Below, in pieces: positions 14,758 to 23,823 of a stretch of DNA of 53,620 bases; within the stretch, counting starts at the first letter, position 1, and each line of letters begins with the position of its first letter. Source of the stretch: Sediminibacterium sp. (GTDB taxonomy: Bacteria; Bacteroidota; Bacteroidia; B-17B0; Aurantibacillaceae); NCBI GenBank assembly GCA_030054095.1, contig JASGCO010000008.1:1-53620 (forward strand). The letters run 5' to 3'. The notes beneath the pieces were generated by a model. The model was not told the origin of the DNA and searched no databases. It saw only the letters and a list, made by a program, of their open reading frames with translations. The translations under genes were made by a program, and so were the position numbers.

Positions 14758-17622
14758 ATGAGTAAACTTGGTTTATCCTTTTCTGCGGTTTGTTTAGGAT
14801 TATCCGTTTTGGCACAAAATCATCCGGATAAGAACAAAGCGGCTATTCCTCCGGTTAATAAAGCTCCTCAGTTTATTGAGGAGGTTAAAAAAACCGGGAG
14901 CGAAATTGTAATCCCCTATAAGAAGTATAAATTATCGAATGGGTTAACGGTACTGATACACGAAGATCACAGTGACCCTATCGTGTACACCGATGTTACC
15001 TACCATGTAGGAAGCGCCAGAGAACAGGAAGGACGTAGTGGTTTTGCGCATTTTTTTGAACACATGATGTTTCAGGGAAGTAAAAATGTGGGAGATGAAC
15101 AGCATTTCAAAATTATTACAGAAGCTGGCGGAACACTTAATGGCACCACCAATTCGGATCGTACGAACTATTTTGAAGTGGTACCAAGCAACCAACTGGA
15201 AAAAATGTTATGGCTTGAATCGGATCGGATGGGTTTTTTGCTGGATTCTGTAACGCAACGAAAGTTTGAAGTACAGCGCGCTACTGTAAAAAACGAGCGT
15301 GGACAAAGATACGATAACGCGCCTTATGGTCTGGTAAACGAAAAAATAGGAGAAGCCCTTTATCCGAAAGGACACCCTTACAGTTGGAGTACTATCGGTT
15401 ATCTGGTAGATCTGGATCGCGTGGATGTAAATGACCTTAAGCGGTTTTATATGCGTTGGTACGGACCTAATAACGCGGTGTTAACTGTGGCAGGTGATGT
15501 TAAAACAGAAGAGGTCTTGAAACTGGCCGAAAAGTATTTTGGTACTGTTCAACGCGGCCCCGAAGTTAAAAACCAAAAGGTGGCACCGGTGGTGTTAAAA
15601 GAGAACCGTTATATTTCTTACGAGGATAATATCAAATTTCCACTTATTAAATTCTCTTACCCTACAGTGGACATGAATCATAAAGATAACGCGGCATTAG
15701 AAGCTCTTGGACAGATATTGTCCGGTTCGCAGGGATCTCCTTTCTATAAGGCGTTTGTTGAAACGAAAAAAGCATTGGGTGCCAATACATATCAGTATGC
15801 GCGGGAACTTGCGGGGCAGTTTGAAATTCAGTTACGTGTTAATCAGGGCTCTGCGCTTGCCGAAACAGAAAAAGAAGTTCGGAAAGTACTGGCAGACTGG
15901 GAAAAAACAGGCGTAACGGATGATGATGTGGCTAAATATAAGGCATCTTACAATAGCGGTATTTACGAAAGTTTAACCACTATTCAGGGAAAAGGACAAA
16001 TACTGGCCGCTTCAACGGTGCTTAATGCAAACTCAAACGCCATCAAAAAGGAAATGGCCGAAGTAAACGCTTTAACTAAGGCGGATATTATGCGCGTATA
16101 TAATACCTATATTAAAGGTAAACCATCTGTAATTTTAAGTTGTGTACCTAAAGGGAAATCCGATTTAAAAGCAGCAGCGGATAATTGGACGATGTATGAA
16201 CGGACGGTAGAAACGGAAAGTGCGGAGTATAAAAACCTGTCTTATAACGAGCCAAAAGATAATTTTAACCGTGCCCAAATGCCTAAAGCGGAGATGGCCC
16301 GTCTGGTACCGGTACCTAATTATTACACTGATAAAATCGGAACTATTCCGGTAATTGGTGTAATGGATAATGATATTCCTAAAGTAAACATTATGCTGTC
16401 ATTTCGTGCCGGGCACCGTTTTGAACCCAAAGCAAAGAGTGGAGTGGCAAGTCTGATGGCTAATTTATTAACGCAGAGTACGCAAAAAACAAGTGCCGAG
16501 GAACTTGAAAATAAATTGACACGTTTAGGGAGTGAAGTAGATGTTAATACGGGTAGTGAAGAAATTGTGGCGACTATTAGCTGCCTTAAAAAGAATCTGG
16601 ATGCAACCCTTAATATTGTAGAAGAAGCATTGCTTATGCCAAAGTTTGACCAGGAAGAGTTTGAAATTGAGAAGAAGCAACAAATGGATGGGATTATACA
16701 GGGGCAAACCAACGCGGGTGTTATGGCCGAGGGAGTATATAATAAATTACTTTACGGCTCAGATCATATAATGAGTATTTCCAGTAGAGGAAATCTGGAA
16801 ACAAATGGTGCCATAACACTCGACGATGTAAAAGCCTATTATAAAAACCTTACCGTGAATAATCTGAAAGTGATTGTAAGTGGTGATGTGGAACAAAAGG
16901 ACATTGTTTCGAAACTCGGATTTTTAACTAAGCTTGGTAATGCCGCGTTTACCGAACCCACTGAACCTGCGGTGCCAGGTATTGATAAAACCCGGATTTA
17001 TTTTGTTGATAAAAAAGGTGCTGCTCAGAGTGAGATCCGTATGGGGTATATAGCTACACCATATAGCCCTTACGACGATTTTTACAGAAACAACATCATG
17101 AATTTTGCATTCGGTGGGGCCTTTAACAGTCGTGTTAATTATCTGATGCGTGAAATTAAAGGGTGGACCTATGGTTGCCGCAGTGGGTTTAACGGTACAA
17201 GATATGCCGGAGCATTTACCTTTTCGGGAGCTTTTAAATCAAATACCACAGATAGTACTTTAAAAGAATTGATGAGTGAAACCAAAAAATATGCTGAGAA
17301 CGGCATTAATCAGGATGAATTGGATTTCACTAAGAGTTCAATGGCACAAAGCGATGCTCTGAAATATGAGTCACCGTTTCAAAAACTCGGATTTATGAAG
17401 CGTTTGCTGGATTATAATCTGGAAAGAAATTATGTGGCGCGCCAAACAGAAATTTTAAATGCCATTACCAAAGAAGAAGTAAGCGCCCGCGCGAAGAAAT
17501 TCCTTCCTTATAATAATATGATTATTGTTGTGGTTGGTGATAAGGCCGCTAATTTAGAAAAAGTGAAGGCGCTTGGTTATGAAGTTGTAGAGTTGGATGT
17601 AAATGGTAATAAAGTGAATTAG
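14758..17622 (+). CDS. Two-domain M16 family zinc metallopeptidase, secreted
   Basis: 954 residues. A signal peptide covers about residues 1-19 (LSFSAVCLGLSVLAQ). The N-terminal M16 unit has the inverted zinc motif HxxEH at H98-E101-H102 (AHFFEHMMF), with the distal ligand probably E180 (VKNERGQR). The second half is a second M16 unit (IPVIGVMDNDIPKVNIMLSF) without a complete zinc motif, as usual for the partner half. Such proteins clamp unfolded peptides and cut them. Length and layout match periplasmic peptidases common in Bacteroidota. The gene has its own promoter and a strong terminator, and seems monocistronic. Confidence 0.93.
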   Translation: MSKLGLSFSAVCLGLSVLAQNHPDKNKAAIPPVNKAPQFIEEVKKTGSEIVIPYKKYKLSNGLTVLIHEDHSDPIVYTDVTYHVGSAREQEGRSGFAHFFEHMMFQGSKNVGDEQHFKIITEAGGTLNGTTNSDRTNYFEVVPSNQLEKMLWLESDRMGFLLDSVTQRKFEVQRATVKNERGQRYDNAPYGLVNEKIGEALYPKGHPYSWSTIGYLVDLDRVDVNDLKRFYMRWYGPNNAVLTVAGDVKTEEVLKLAEKYFGTVQRGPEVKNQKVAPVVLKENRYISYEDNIKFPLIKFSYPTVDMNHKDNAALEALGQILSGSQGSPFYKAFVETKKALGANTYQYARELAGQFEIQLRVNQGSALAETEKEVRKVLADWEKTGVTDDDVAKYKASYNSGIYESLTTIQGKGQILAASTVLNANSNAIKKEMAEVNALTKADIMRVYNTYIKGKPSVILSCVPKGKSDLKAAADNWTMYERTVETESAEYKNLSYNEPKDNFNRAQMPKAEMARLVPVPNYYTDKIGTIPVIGVMDNDIPKVNIMLSFRAGHRFEPKAKSGVASLMANLLTQSTQKTSAEELENKLTRLGSEVDVNTGSEEIVATISCLKKNLDATLNIVEEALLMPKFDQEEFEIEKKQQMDGIIQGQTNAGVMAEGVYNKLLYGSDHIMSISSRGNLETNGAITLDDVKAYYKNLTVNNLKVIVSGDVEQKDIVSKLGFLTKLGNAAFTEPTEPAVPGIDKTRIYFVDKKGAAQSEIRMGYIATPYSPYDDFYRNNIMNFAFGGAFNSRVNYLMREIKGWTYGCRSGFNGTRYAGAFTFSGAFKSNTTDSTLKELMSETKKYAENGINQDELDFTKSSMAQSDALKYESPFQKLGFMKRLLDYNLERNYVARQTEILNAITKEEVSARAKKFLPYNNMIIVVVGDKAANLEKVKALGYEVVELDVNGNKVN

Positions 17623-17670
17623 GAAATTCCCTCCGAAAATTAATCGGAATATATTTAACGATTTCATAGT

Positions 17671-17700
17671 AAAGTCCGCGCAAAATTTTGTGCGGACTTT
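17671..17700. terminator. Strong hairpin after the M16 peptidase
   Basis: AAAGTCCGC pairs with GCGGACTTT, and the inner CAAAATTTTG is self-complementary, giving a nearly continuous stem. It lies 49 bases after the stop at 17622. The T-run is short (ACTTTCTGTTT). Confidence 0.65.
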
Positions 17701-17776
17701 CTGTTTATCCGGAACGATGTTAAAAGAAAGGTGCTGCAATCTACGTTTCAAATAATCACGCTAACTTGCAGAAATC

Positions 17777-18673
17777 ATGAGAACAAATATGGTGAAGACA
17801 AAGATTTCGGCGAATGTATTTCCTGTGTATAAAACACGTAGTAAGGTGACGCAGGAACTGGGTTTTGAGATGATCCGGTTTGGGCAAAGTAATGAGAGAG
17901 CAGGATACAAGACAGACGAAGCGCACCGCCACGAATTCTATGAATTTTTCCTGTTTACGCAAGATGGAGAAGGGTATCACGAAATTGACACTATCCGTTA
18001 TCCGATCCGGAAATTTTCTGTACACATAGTTGCTCCGGGACAGGTACATTGTTTGAATTGTAGAAATGTAAGAGGATATGTTTTATGTTTTTCGGAAGAT
18101 TTTTTATTATCCGCTGATCATTCGCATCCGTCAGAACACTATCCCTTTTTATATACAGAAGCCCGTTCTGTAGTAGATGTGGATAAGACAGGTATTGATG
18201 AACTGATGAGTATAATTGAGCCTTTTTATAAATTATTTCAAAACGGAGAAAAATCGGATGTGCAAATTATGAAGCATTATCTGCATATTGTTATGTTAAA
18301 ATTTAAATCTATTTATGGAATTAAAAGCAGTACCGGCTCTAATGAACCCTTTTTCGATAACAGGGTAAGTCGTTTTAAAGCACTAATAGAACAATATTAC
18401 CTTACTCATAAACCGGTGTCATTTTATGCAGAAAAGTTAAGTGTCTCAGCTAATTACTTAAATGCATTATGTAAGAAGTATGAAGGAGTCAATGCTATAA
18501 AACTAATTCACCGAAGAGTTTTACTTGAATCGAAACGTTTATTAGTGAAAAAAGAATTGAGTATAAAGGAAGTGGTTTTTATGCTTAATTTTCAGGAAAC
18601 GGCTTATTTTATCAGGTTCTTCAGAAAACAGACAGGTGTAACGCCATCGGTGTACAGAGCAGAGTTGAATTAA
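17777..18673 (+). CDS. AraC-family transcriptional regulator
   Basis: 298 residues. The N-terminal half is a cupin-like sensing domain (HRHEFYEFFLFTQDGEGYHE, then VHIVAPGQVHCL). The C-terminal 100 residues are the double helix-turn-helix: PVSFYAEKLSVSANYLNAL and then SIKEVVFMLNFQETAYFIRF with the family ending FFRKQTGVTPSVYR. AraC-type regulators of this length activate genes in response to small molecules. No obvious target operon is adjacent: the M16 gene upstream has its own terminator, and about 540 bases follow without a gene. The ATG at 17777 is chosen; an ATG four codons later is also possible. Confidence 0.92.
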   Translation: MRTNMVKTKISANVFPVYKTRSKVTQELGFEMIRFGQSNERAGYKTDEAHRHEFYEFFLFTQDGEGYHEIDTIRYPIRKFSVHIVAPGQVHCLNCRNVRGYVLCFSEDFLLSADHSHPSEHYPFLYTEARSVVDVDKTGIDELMSIIEPFYKLFQNGEKSDVQIMKHYLHIVMLKFKSIYGIKSSTGSNEPFFDNRVSRFKALIEQYYLTHKPVSFYAEKLSVSANYLNALCKKYEGVNAIKLIHRRVLLESKRLLVKKELSIKEVVFMLNFQETAYFIRFFRKQTGVTPSVYRAELN

Positions 18674-19214
18674 GGAAGTGTATATATTATTTTATCAGGA
18701 TAACACTTTTGCCGTTAGGCCTAAAATACGTAAACACCGACTCAAAGAGCCCCAAAAGTTACGAATGGATGAGTAGCAATAGATACGATTTGTTTACCAT
18801 AGCAATTTGATAATGGGTTTATTTCCGACACATTTTGAAAATTAGTATTGTCTTTTTTCCTTGGTAAGAGTAGAGCCCGGTTTTTCAATGTTGCCAAAAT
18901 CAAGTTTATGAAGTTTCTGCGTTGAGTTTGTTGTGTTCCCATCCAAAGATTTAAAAATAAATAGAATATTATAGCCCTTAACGATTCGGTACTACAAATT
19001 TACTTTAATCAATCCAAGGCTTATGTAGCGATTCATTTCATGCGAAAGTAATTTCACAGTCAGGAAGAGCGGGAGGGAGAAACTTTATATATTTTAGGTG
19101 CTGTTTGAAAGATAGCTTGTTAATAACGCATTAATTAATTGAAAAGTACAACAACTGAACTGTTTTGTGTTGTTCTATTCAGGTTCGCACAATTATTTTT
19201 GCAACTTAATAATT
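18674..19214. other. 541-base gene-free stretch
   Basis: No convincing gene or RNA. A 66-codon minus-strand frame (18742-18942) has no signal, family resemblance or upstream spacing that supports it. The right end holds a promoter-like element for the next gene. Otherwise I see nothing in it. Confidence 0.5.
19170..19201 (+). promoter_or_regulatory. Candidate promoter of the anchor-V T9SS protein
   Basis: TTG at 19170-19172 and TATTTTTG at 19194-19201 are 21 bases apart. The -7 box matches TAnnTTTG, the -33 box is partial. The ATG at 19215 is 14 bases downstream. Confidence 0.45.
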
Positions 19215-20075
19215 ATGAAAAAAGCAATAGTAATCGGGTTAGGGTCAGTGCTTGTATTAACAGCAAGCGCATCCTTTGTGTCAAAAAGATTTAGTAACGG
19301 AAAAGCAGGGAATACCGGATCTCCTTCTGAAGGTACGTGTTCGTCATCAGCAGGTGGTTGTCATTCCGGTGGAACCAGCGCAGTTTCTGGAGCTACATTA
19401 CTTGCTACTCCAGCTTTTACAGGAAATCAGTATGTTCCCGGAACAGTATATTCAGTTTCTTTGGCGGTTGGTGCTCTAGGGTTTACAAACTTTGGTTTTG
19501 GATGCGAAATACTGAACACCAGTAACACTAATACTGGTACTATGCAGAACCCAGGTACGGGAACTAAATTTTTAGTGGCTGCAAATGGACGTAATAACGC
19601 TGTTCATAACGGCATGCAGAATGGAGCGAGCGGATTTTACACTTTTACTTTTAACTGGACGGCCCCTGCTGCTGGTACCGGAATTGTTAAATTCTTTTAT
19701 TGTGCTCTTGCGGCTAATGCCAATGGCGGTACAAGTGGGGATTTAGCTATTCCCGGATCACTGATCTTAACTGAATCCAGCACAGCAGGAATAAATGAAT
19801 TATTCAGCAAAACGCAGAATATTGATTTAAGTACATTCCCTAATCCGGCAAAAGAATTTATCAATGTACGTTATAATACCGAAGTGGGAGGTGAAAACGG
19901 AATCGAAATAGTCAATGTTCAGGGTGAAGTAGTAAAAAATATGACGTTTGGTTATGAGGGAACAGGAAGTCAGAGCCACTTCCTCAGCCTGAAGGGCATC
20001 GCAGCCGGTATTTATTTTGTAAGAATAAAGCAAAACAGCGCCATTGCGGGTCAAAGTAAATTAGTAATTGATTAA
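19215..20075 (+). CDS. T9SS-secreted choice-of-anchor V domain protein
   Basis: 286 residues. The start is the ATG at 19215 (MKKAIVIGLGSVLVLTASA), which gives a standard signal peptide; the longer frame does not. The mature start GNTGSPSEGTCSSSAGGCHSG is typical of choice-of-anchor V domains and contains a C-x(6)-C-H pattern, close to but not a standard CxxCH haem site. A beta-rich domain follows (GTVYSVSLAVGALGFTNFGF). The last ~75 residues are a type A sorting domain (STFPNPAKEFINVRYN, ending AGIYFVRI and KLVID), so the protein should pass through the T9SS to the surface or medium. Function unknown. Confidence 0.85.
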   Translation: MKKAIVIGLGSVLVLTASASFVSKRFSNGKAGNTGSPSEGTCSSSAGGCHSGGTSAVSGATLLATPAFTGNQYVPGTVYSVSLAVGALGFTNFGFGCEILNTSNTNTGTMQNPGTGTKFLVAANGRNNAVHNGMQNGASGFYTFTFNWTAPAAGTGIVKFFYCALAANANGGTSGDLAIPGSLILTESSTAGINELFSKTQNIDLSTFPNPAKEFINVRYNTEVGGENGIEIVNVQGEVVKNMTFGYEGTGSQSHFLSLKGIAAGIYFVRIKQNSAIAGQSKLVID

Positions 20076-20096
20076 TTTTAAAATCAGAATCTTGTT

Positions 20097-20127
20097 ATAA
20101 GGGTCGCTTCCAGTAAGTGACCCTTAT
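20097..20127 (+). terminator. Terminator after the anchor-V protein
   Basis: ATAAGGGTC pairs with GACCCTTAT (with further GCTT/AAGT-type pairing inside), followed by TTATTTGG. It begins 22 bases after the stop at 20075. Confidence 0.65.
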
Positions 20128-20173
20128 TTATTTGGGCATAAGCGTTTAAAATTGGAAAGCTACGATAAAAAGA

Positions 20174-20204
20174 TTTGATTGTACACTAAATCCTTTTAAT
20201 TTTG
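20174..20204 (+). promoter_or_regulatory. Consensus Bacteroidota promoter
   Basis: TTTG at 20174-20177 and TAATTTTG at 20197-20204, exactly 19 bases apart, match the phylum consensus in every fixed position. The gene starts 24 bases downstream at 20228. Confidence 0.8.
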
Positions 20205-20227
20205 AATAACGAGTTAACCTCCTTTTA

Positions 20228-20650
20228 ATGAAACAAAAAATTCTTCACCTAATGTGTTTGTGTCTGATGGTTATTCAGGTTAAATCACAAACCTATTCGA
20301 AACGGTATTGCCGTAAACATCCGGTATGGATAGATATGATAAAGAAACCGGATGTAAATTATTTTGAAGCAATCAGGGCCTACGATTTGTTCTGGGAAAA
20401 ACATCCTAAGCCCAAAGAGGAATATGATGTACTTGGGCAAGAAAAAGGGCAGGATGAGAACAAAGATACGCGCGACGCGGGCGAACGTACCCGTGAAAGC
20501 CGGAGGGAACGGGAGATGTACAGAAAATACGGACTCGAAATAAAAAAATTCGAACACTGGAAGCGGCAGGTATTGCCTTATGTTCAGTCAGATGGGCGCA
20601 TTTTGAGTAAAGAGGAACAATTAAAGTTATGGGAGGAGGGAAGAAAATGA
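20228..20650 (+). CDS. Small secreted protein coupled to a T9SS protein
   Basis: 140 residues with a signal peptide (ILHLMCLCLMVIQVKSQ). The mature part is highly charged: an RYCRKHPVWIDMIKKPDVNY segment, then a long stretch rich in E, R and K (RERTRESRREREMYR-like), and a short conserved-looking end (SDGRILSKEEQLKLWEEGRK). Its stop overlaps the next gene's start as ATGA (20647-20650), so the two are translationally coupled and likely function together. I do not recognise the family; small proteins of this type are found ahead of large surface proteins in Bacteroidota. A strong promoter lies directly upstream. Confidence 0.75.
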   Translation: MKQKILHLMCLCLMVIQVKSQTYSKRYCRKHPVWIDMIKKPDVNYFEAIRAYDLFWEKHPKPKEEYDVLGQEKGQDENKDTRDAGERTRESRREREMYRKYGLEIKKFEHWKRQVLPYVQSDGRILSKEEQLKLWEEGRK

Positions 20651-23600
20651 AAAGACTGATGTGTTTTTGGGCATTGATCGTTCTTCTAGTTACAACTTCC
20701 AAGGCTCAACCAGGAACAACCTGGCAGATTAACGGACCGGTTCCATTCCCGGTAAATGTAAGCGGGCAAATAAATGGTATTGGCCGTGTAACCCAAATTA
20801 AATTCGATCCGGTACAGCCAACCCGCATATACGCAACCAGCGCATCAGGCGGATTATGGCGCAGTAACGATACAGGATATACCTGGACAAACGTGAATAC
20901 AGATTATATGCCTAATATGCAATGTGCGTCCATTTGTATTGATCACACCAATAATAATGTACTTTATCTGGGTAGTGGAGATCCTAATTATTATGGCGGA
21001 GGTTTCGGTGTTTGGAAAAGTACAAATGGCGGAGCAAATTGGGCTTTATCGTCAACAGGAATTACCACAGGTTTAGTTGTGGAATTGATAATGAGTCCGG
21101 TTAACAACCAACATGTATTAGCGGCCACCGACGCGGGAATATTTAAGACCACCAATGCTGGCGCTTCCTGGACGGCGGTAAAAACAGGGGGCGATTTTAA
21201 AGCCATGGTATTGAAGCCCTTTAGTAACGATACGCTTTACGCGGTTACCTCCTCAGAAGTATGGCGCTCTACTAACTTTGGAACAACCTGGCAGCAACTC
21301 ACCAATGGCGTAACGGTGCCTAATAACAATGGGATGGGTATGCGTTTAGCAGTCAGCAATGCCAGCCCTTCGGTTGTATATGTATCCATGATTGCGAACG
21401 AAGGATTAACGCTTAAATCAACCAATTTTGGAAACACGTTTACAACAGTGTATAACAATTCAGCCCAAAGTTTGGTAGGCTATGATGCCACTACACCCGG
21501 GCAGGGCGATTACAATTTCAGCATGACTGCGGATCCTAATAATGCCAACGTGTTGTATATAGCTGCGCATTGCGTGTGGAAAAGCACCAACGGTGGCGTA
21601 AACTGGAGTAAATTGACCAACTGGTACGATAAGTGCCACACAGATATGCATGGTATAGCAGTACATCCTTTGTTCCCTAACCTTTTGTTTAATGTTAACG
21701 ACGGCGGCGTATTTTTGAGTAGAGACGGCGGAAATAACTGGACCCCGCGAAGTGATGGAATAGCAGCTACTGAAAATTATAAAGCGGCGCAGAGTAATCT
21801 GATACGGAATCAGATTAGTATTGGCACTCAGGATAATGGTGAACTGTTTTCAAACAATAGTGGTTGGTTTACAAACCGCGGTGGTGACTGGACCTCTCCT
21901 ATGATATATGACTACAATACGTCTAACATGGTGTATTATCTGGAGAATTGTAAACGTCGTACTGTAACCGGAAGTGAGGCATCTATAAACCCGCCTTTTA
22001 CAGCAACCTCTAACTGCCGTATTGCCTTTCACCGTAAAACGCCCAATACAGCGTATCTGGCCCTTCAAAAAATATATATTACTACCAATCTCACAGCAAC
22101 AAATGTAGCCTGGACTCAGATTGCCAATCCCACAGGAAGTATTGCAGCTTTGCATGTATCACACGCCGATTCGTCAGTGCTTTACGCGGTAACCAAAAGT
22201 AATCTTATCTACCGTTGCGACAACGCTTTGGCCGCGGCTCCTGTATTCACATCGTTTTCAACTCCGGGGGGCACTAATGTAATGGCCTCGGTTACTACGG
22301 TAAAAACAAATAGTAACGTTGTGGTATTATCCTGCGGCAGCACAGTGTACCGATCTGTAAACAAAGGACAGAGTTTTACGAATTATTCAACCGGTATACC
22401 TGCCGGTGTAAATATCCTCAAATTAATTCATGATGAATATAGTACAAACGAAAGTGTGTATGCTTGTTCAGCAAAAGGTGTTTACTACAGGAACAATTCG
22501 ATGAGTGCCTGGCAGAACATTACCTATAATCTTCCATCAATAGCCAATATAGAAGATTTTATGTTGTACAATAACGGAACAGCCGCCTCTGTGCTGCGTG
22601 TCGCTTTTTATGGACGAGGGGTTTGGGATTTACCTATTAATACAGGAATGGTTCCTTCGGTTAACTTTGTGGCCGATAAGCAAATCATTTGTCCCGGAAC
22701 AAGTGTTACTTTTACCAGCTATGTTTACAGTAATGCCACAGCGCTTAACTGGTCGTTTCCGGGAGGCGCACCTGCCACTTCTACATTGGCTAACCCGGTT
22801 ATTGCCTACAATATGCCTGGTCTATATGCCGTAACCCTTACTGCGCTTAATGCTAACGGAACAGGATCGTTAACCCAAACCGCATACATTCAGGTAACCA
22901 CTCCTAAGGTTTTACCTGTGGTAGAAACTTTTTCAATAGCAGCCTTTCCGCCCGCGTTATGGAAATTATACGATGATGGAAATAATGGGGTAAATTGGCA
23001 GAAGAGTTCAACAGTAGGTGGTTACGGACAAAGCACGGAATCGGCTTACTTCGATAATTACAATGTAGCTGTTAGCGGAAAGCGGGATGGTTTGGTAACC
23101 GAAAATTATAATTTTACAGGAGTCAACGTTCCTAAACTTTACTTTGATGTGGCTTATGCCAGATATGGCGCTTCCGATTTCGATTCATTGGCGGTACGGG
23201 TAAGTACAAATTGCGGACAAAGTTATACTACTGTTTACCTTAAAGGAAACACAGGTTTGGCAACAGCTCCCGACAATACAGCGTTCTTTGTGCCTACAGC
23301 AACACAATGGAGAACAGATACGGTATATCTGAACGCTTATGCCGGACAGCCACAAGTACAATTCGAATTTCAGAACCGAGGTAAGTACGGAAACGTTATT
23401 TACATTGATAACATAAATGTTACAGCGCCGGTTATTACAACAGAAATTCCGGAACAGACGCCCACTTCTCTTTCATTATTTAAGGTTTATCCTAACCCGG
23501 CCGGGCAATTTGTAAATATACAACGTTACACGGCAACCGCCACTCACTGCGATTTAAATGTGTCGGATATTACCGGTAAGCTTATTTATGCTCAAAATTT

Positions 23601-23709
23601 TTCCGGATCTGATCATCGGATAGACGTTAGCAACTGGCCCAAAGGTGTGTATTTTATAAGTATAAACACCAAAGAGGGAAAAGACGTAAAGAAAATTGTG
23701 ATTCAATAA
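20647..23709 (+). CDS. T9SS-secreted BNR/sortilin-repeat protein with PKD domain
   Basis: 1020 residues. The start is the ATG at 20647, overlapping the previous stop. The signal peptide is MKRLMCFWALIVLLVTTSKA. Residues about 25-680 are BNR/sortilin-like propeller blades, recognisable by repeats such as GGLWRSNDTGYTWT, GVWKSTNGGANW, GIFKTTNAGASW and CVWKSTNGGVNW. A PKD domain follows (LNWSFPGGAPATSTL, then YNMPGLYAVTLTA), then a jelly-roll-like domain with a tryptophan-rich start (PPALWKLYDDGNNGVNW). The last ~80 residues are a type A sorting domain (VYPNPAGQFVNIQR, ending KIVIQ). Propellers of this kind bind glycans or act as adhesins or glycosidases. No catalytic residues can be named. Confidence 0.88.
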   Translation: MKRLMCFWALIVLLVTTSKAQPGTTWQINGPVPFPVNVSGQINGIGRVTQIKFDPVQPTRIYATSASGGLWRSNDTGYTWTNVNTDYMPNMQCASICIDHTNNNVLYLGSGDPNYYGGGFGVWKSTNGGANWALSSTGITTGLVVELIMSPVNNQHVLAATDAGIFKTTNAGASWTAVKTGGDFKAMVLKPFSNDTLYAVTSSEVWRSTNFGTTWQQLTNGVTVPNNNGMGMRLAVSNASPSVVYVSMIANEGLTLKSTNFGNTFTTVYNNSAQSLVGYDATTPGQGDYNFSMTADPNNANVLYIAAHCVWKSTNGGVNWSKLTNWYDKCHTDMHGIAVHPLFPNLLFNVNDGGVFLSRDGGNNWTPRSDGIAATENYKAAQSNLIRNQISIGTQDNGELFSNNSGWFTNRGGDWTSPMIYDYNTSNMVYYLENCKRRTVTGSEASINPPFTATSNCRIAFHRKTPNTAYLALQKIYITTNLTATNVAWTQIANPTGSIAALHVSHADSSVLYAVTKSNLIYRCDNALAAAPVFTSFSTPGGTNVMASVTTVKTNSNVVVLSCGSTVYRSVNKGQSFTNYSTGIPAGVNILKLIHDEYSTNESVYACSAKGVYYRNNSMSAWQNITYNLPSIANIEDFMLYNNGTAASVLRVAFYGRGVWDLPINTGMVPSVNFVADKQIICPGTSVTFTSYVYSNATALNWSFPGGAPATSTLANPVIAYNMPGLYAVTLTALNANGTGSLTQTAYIQVTTPKVLPVVETFSIAAFPPALWKLYDDGNNGVNWQKSSTVGGYGQSTESAYFDNYNVAVSGKRDGLVTENYNFTGVNVPKLYFDVAYARYGASDFDSLAVRVSTNCGQSYTTVYLKGNTGLATAPDNTAFFVPTATQWRTDTVYLNAYAGQPQVQFEFQNRGKYGNVIYIDNINVTAPVITTEIPEQTPTSLSLFKVYPNPAGQFVNIQRYTATATHCDLNVSDITGKLIYAQNFSGSDHRIDVSNWPKGVYFISINTKEGKDVKKIVIQ

Positions 23710-23711
23710 TT

Positions 23712-23737
23712 AAAAGGGAGTTCAACTCCCTTTTTTG
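23712..23737 (+). terminator. Terminator after the BNR protein
   Basis: AAAAGGGAGTT and AACTCCCTTTT pair around a single central base (effective loop GTTCAAC), followed by TT and G. It begins 3 bases after the stop. Confidence 0.75.
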
Positions 23738-23823
23738 TTTAAAAACAGTTCCAGCTGTTTATAAAAAACAAAGCCCTGTAAACGTTTGCCCATCTATCTT
23801 TATACTATAAACAATTAAACATT

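Noticed and set aside
18742..18942. 66-codon minus-strand frame in the 541-base gap
   Set aside because: No family resemblance, no signal and no supporting spacing; likely chance.
19215..19400. Considered as a c-type cytochrome
   Set aside because: The spacing is C-x(6)-C-H rather than CxxCH, and the rest matches a choice-of-anchor V protein.
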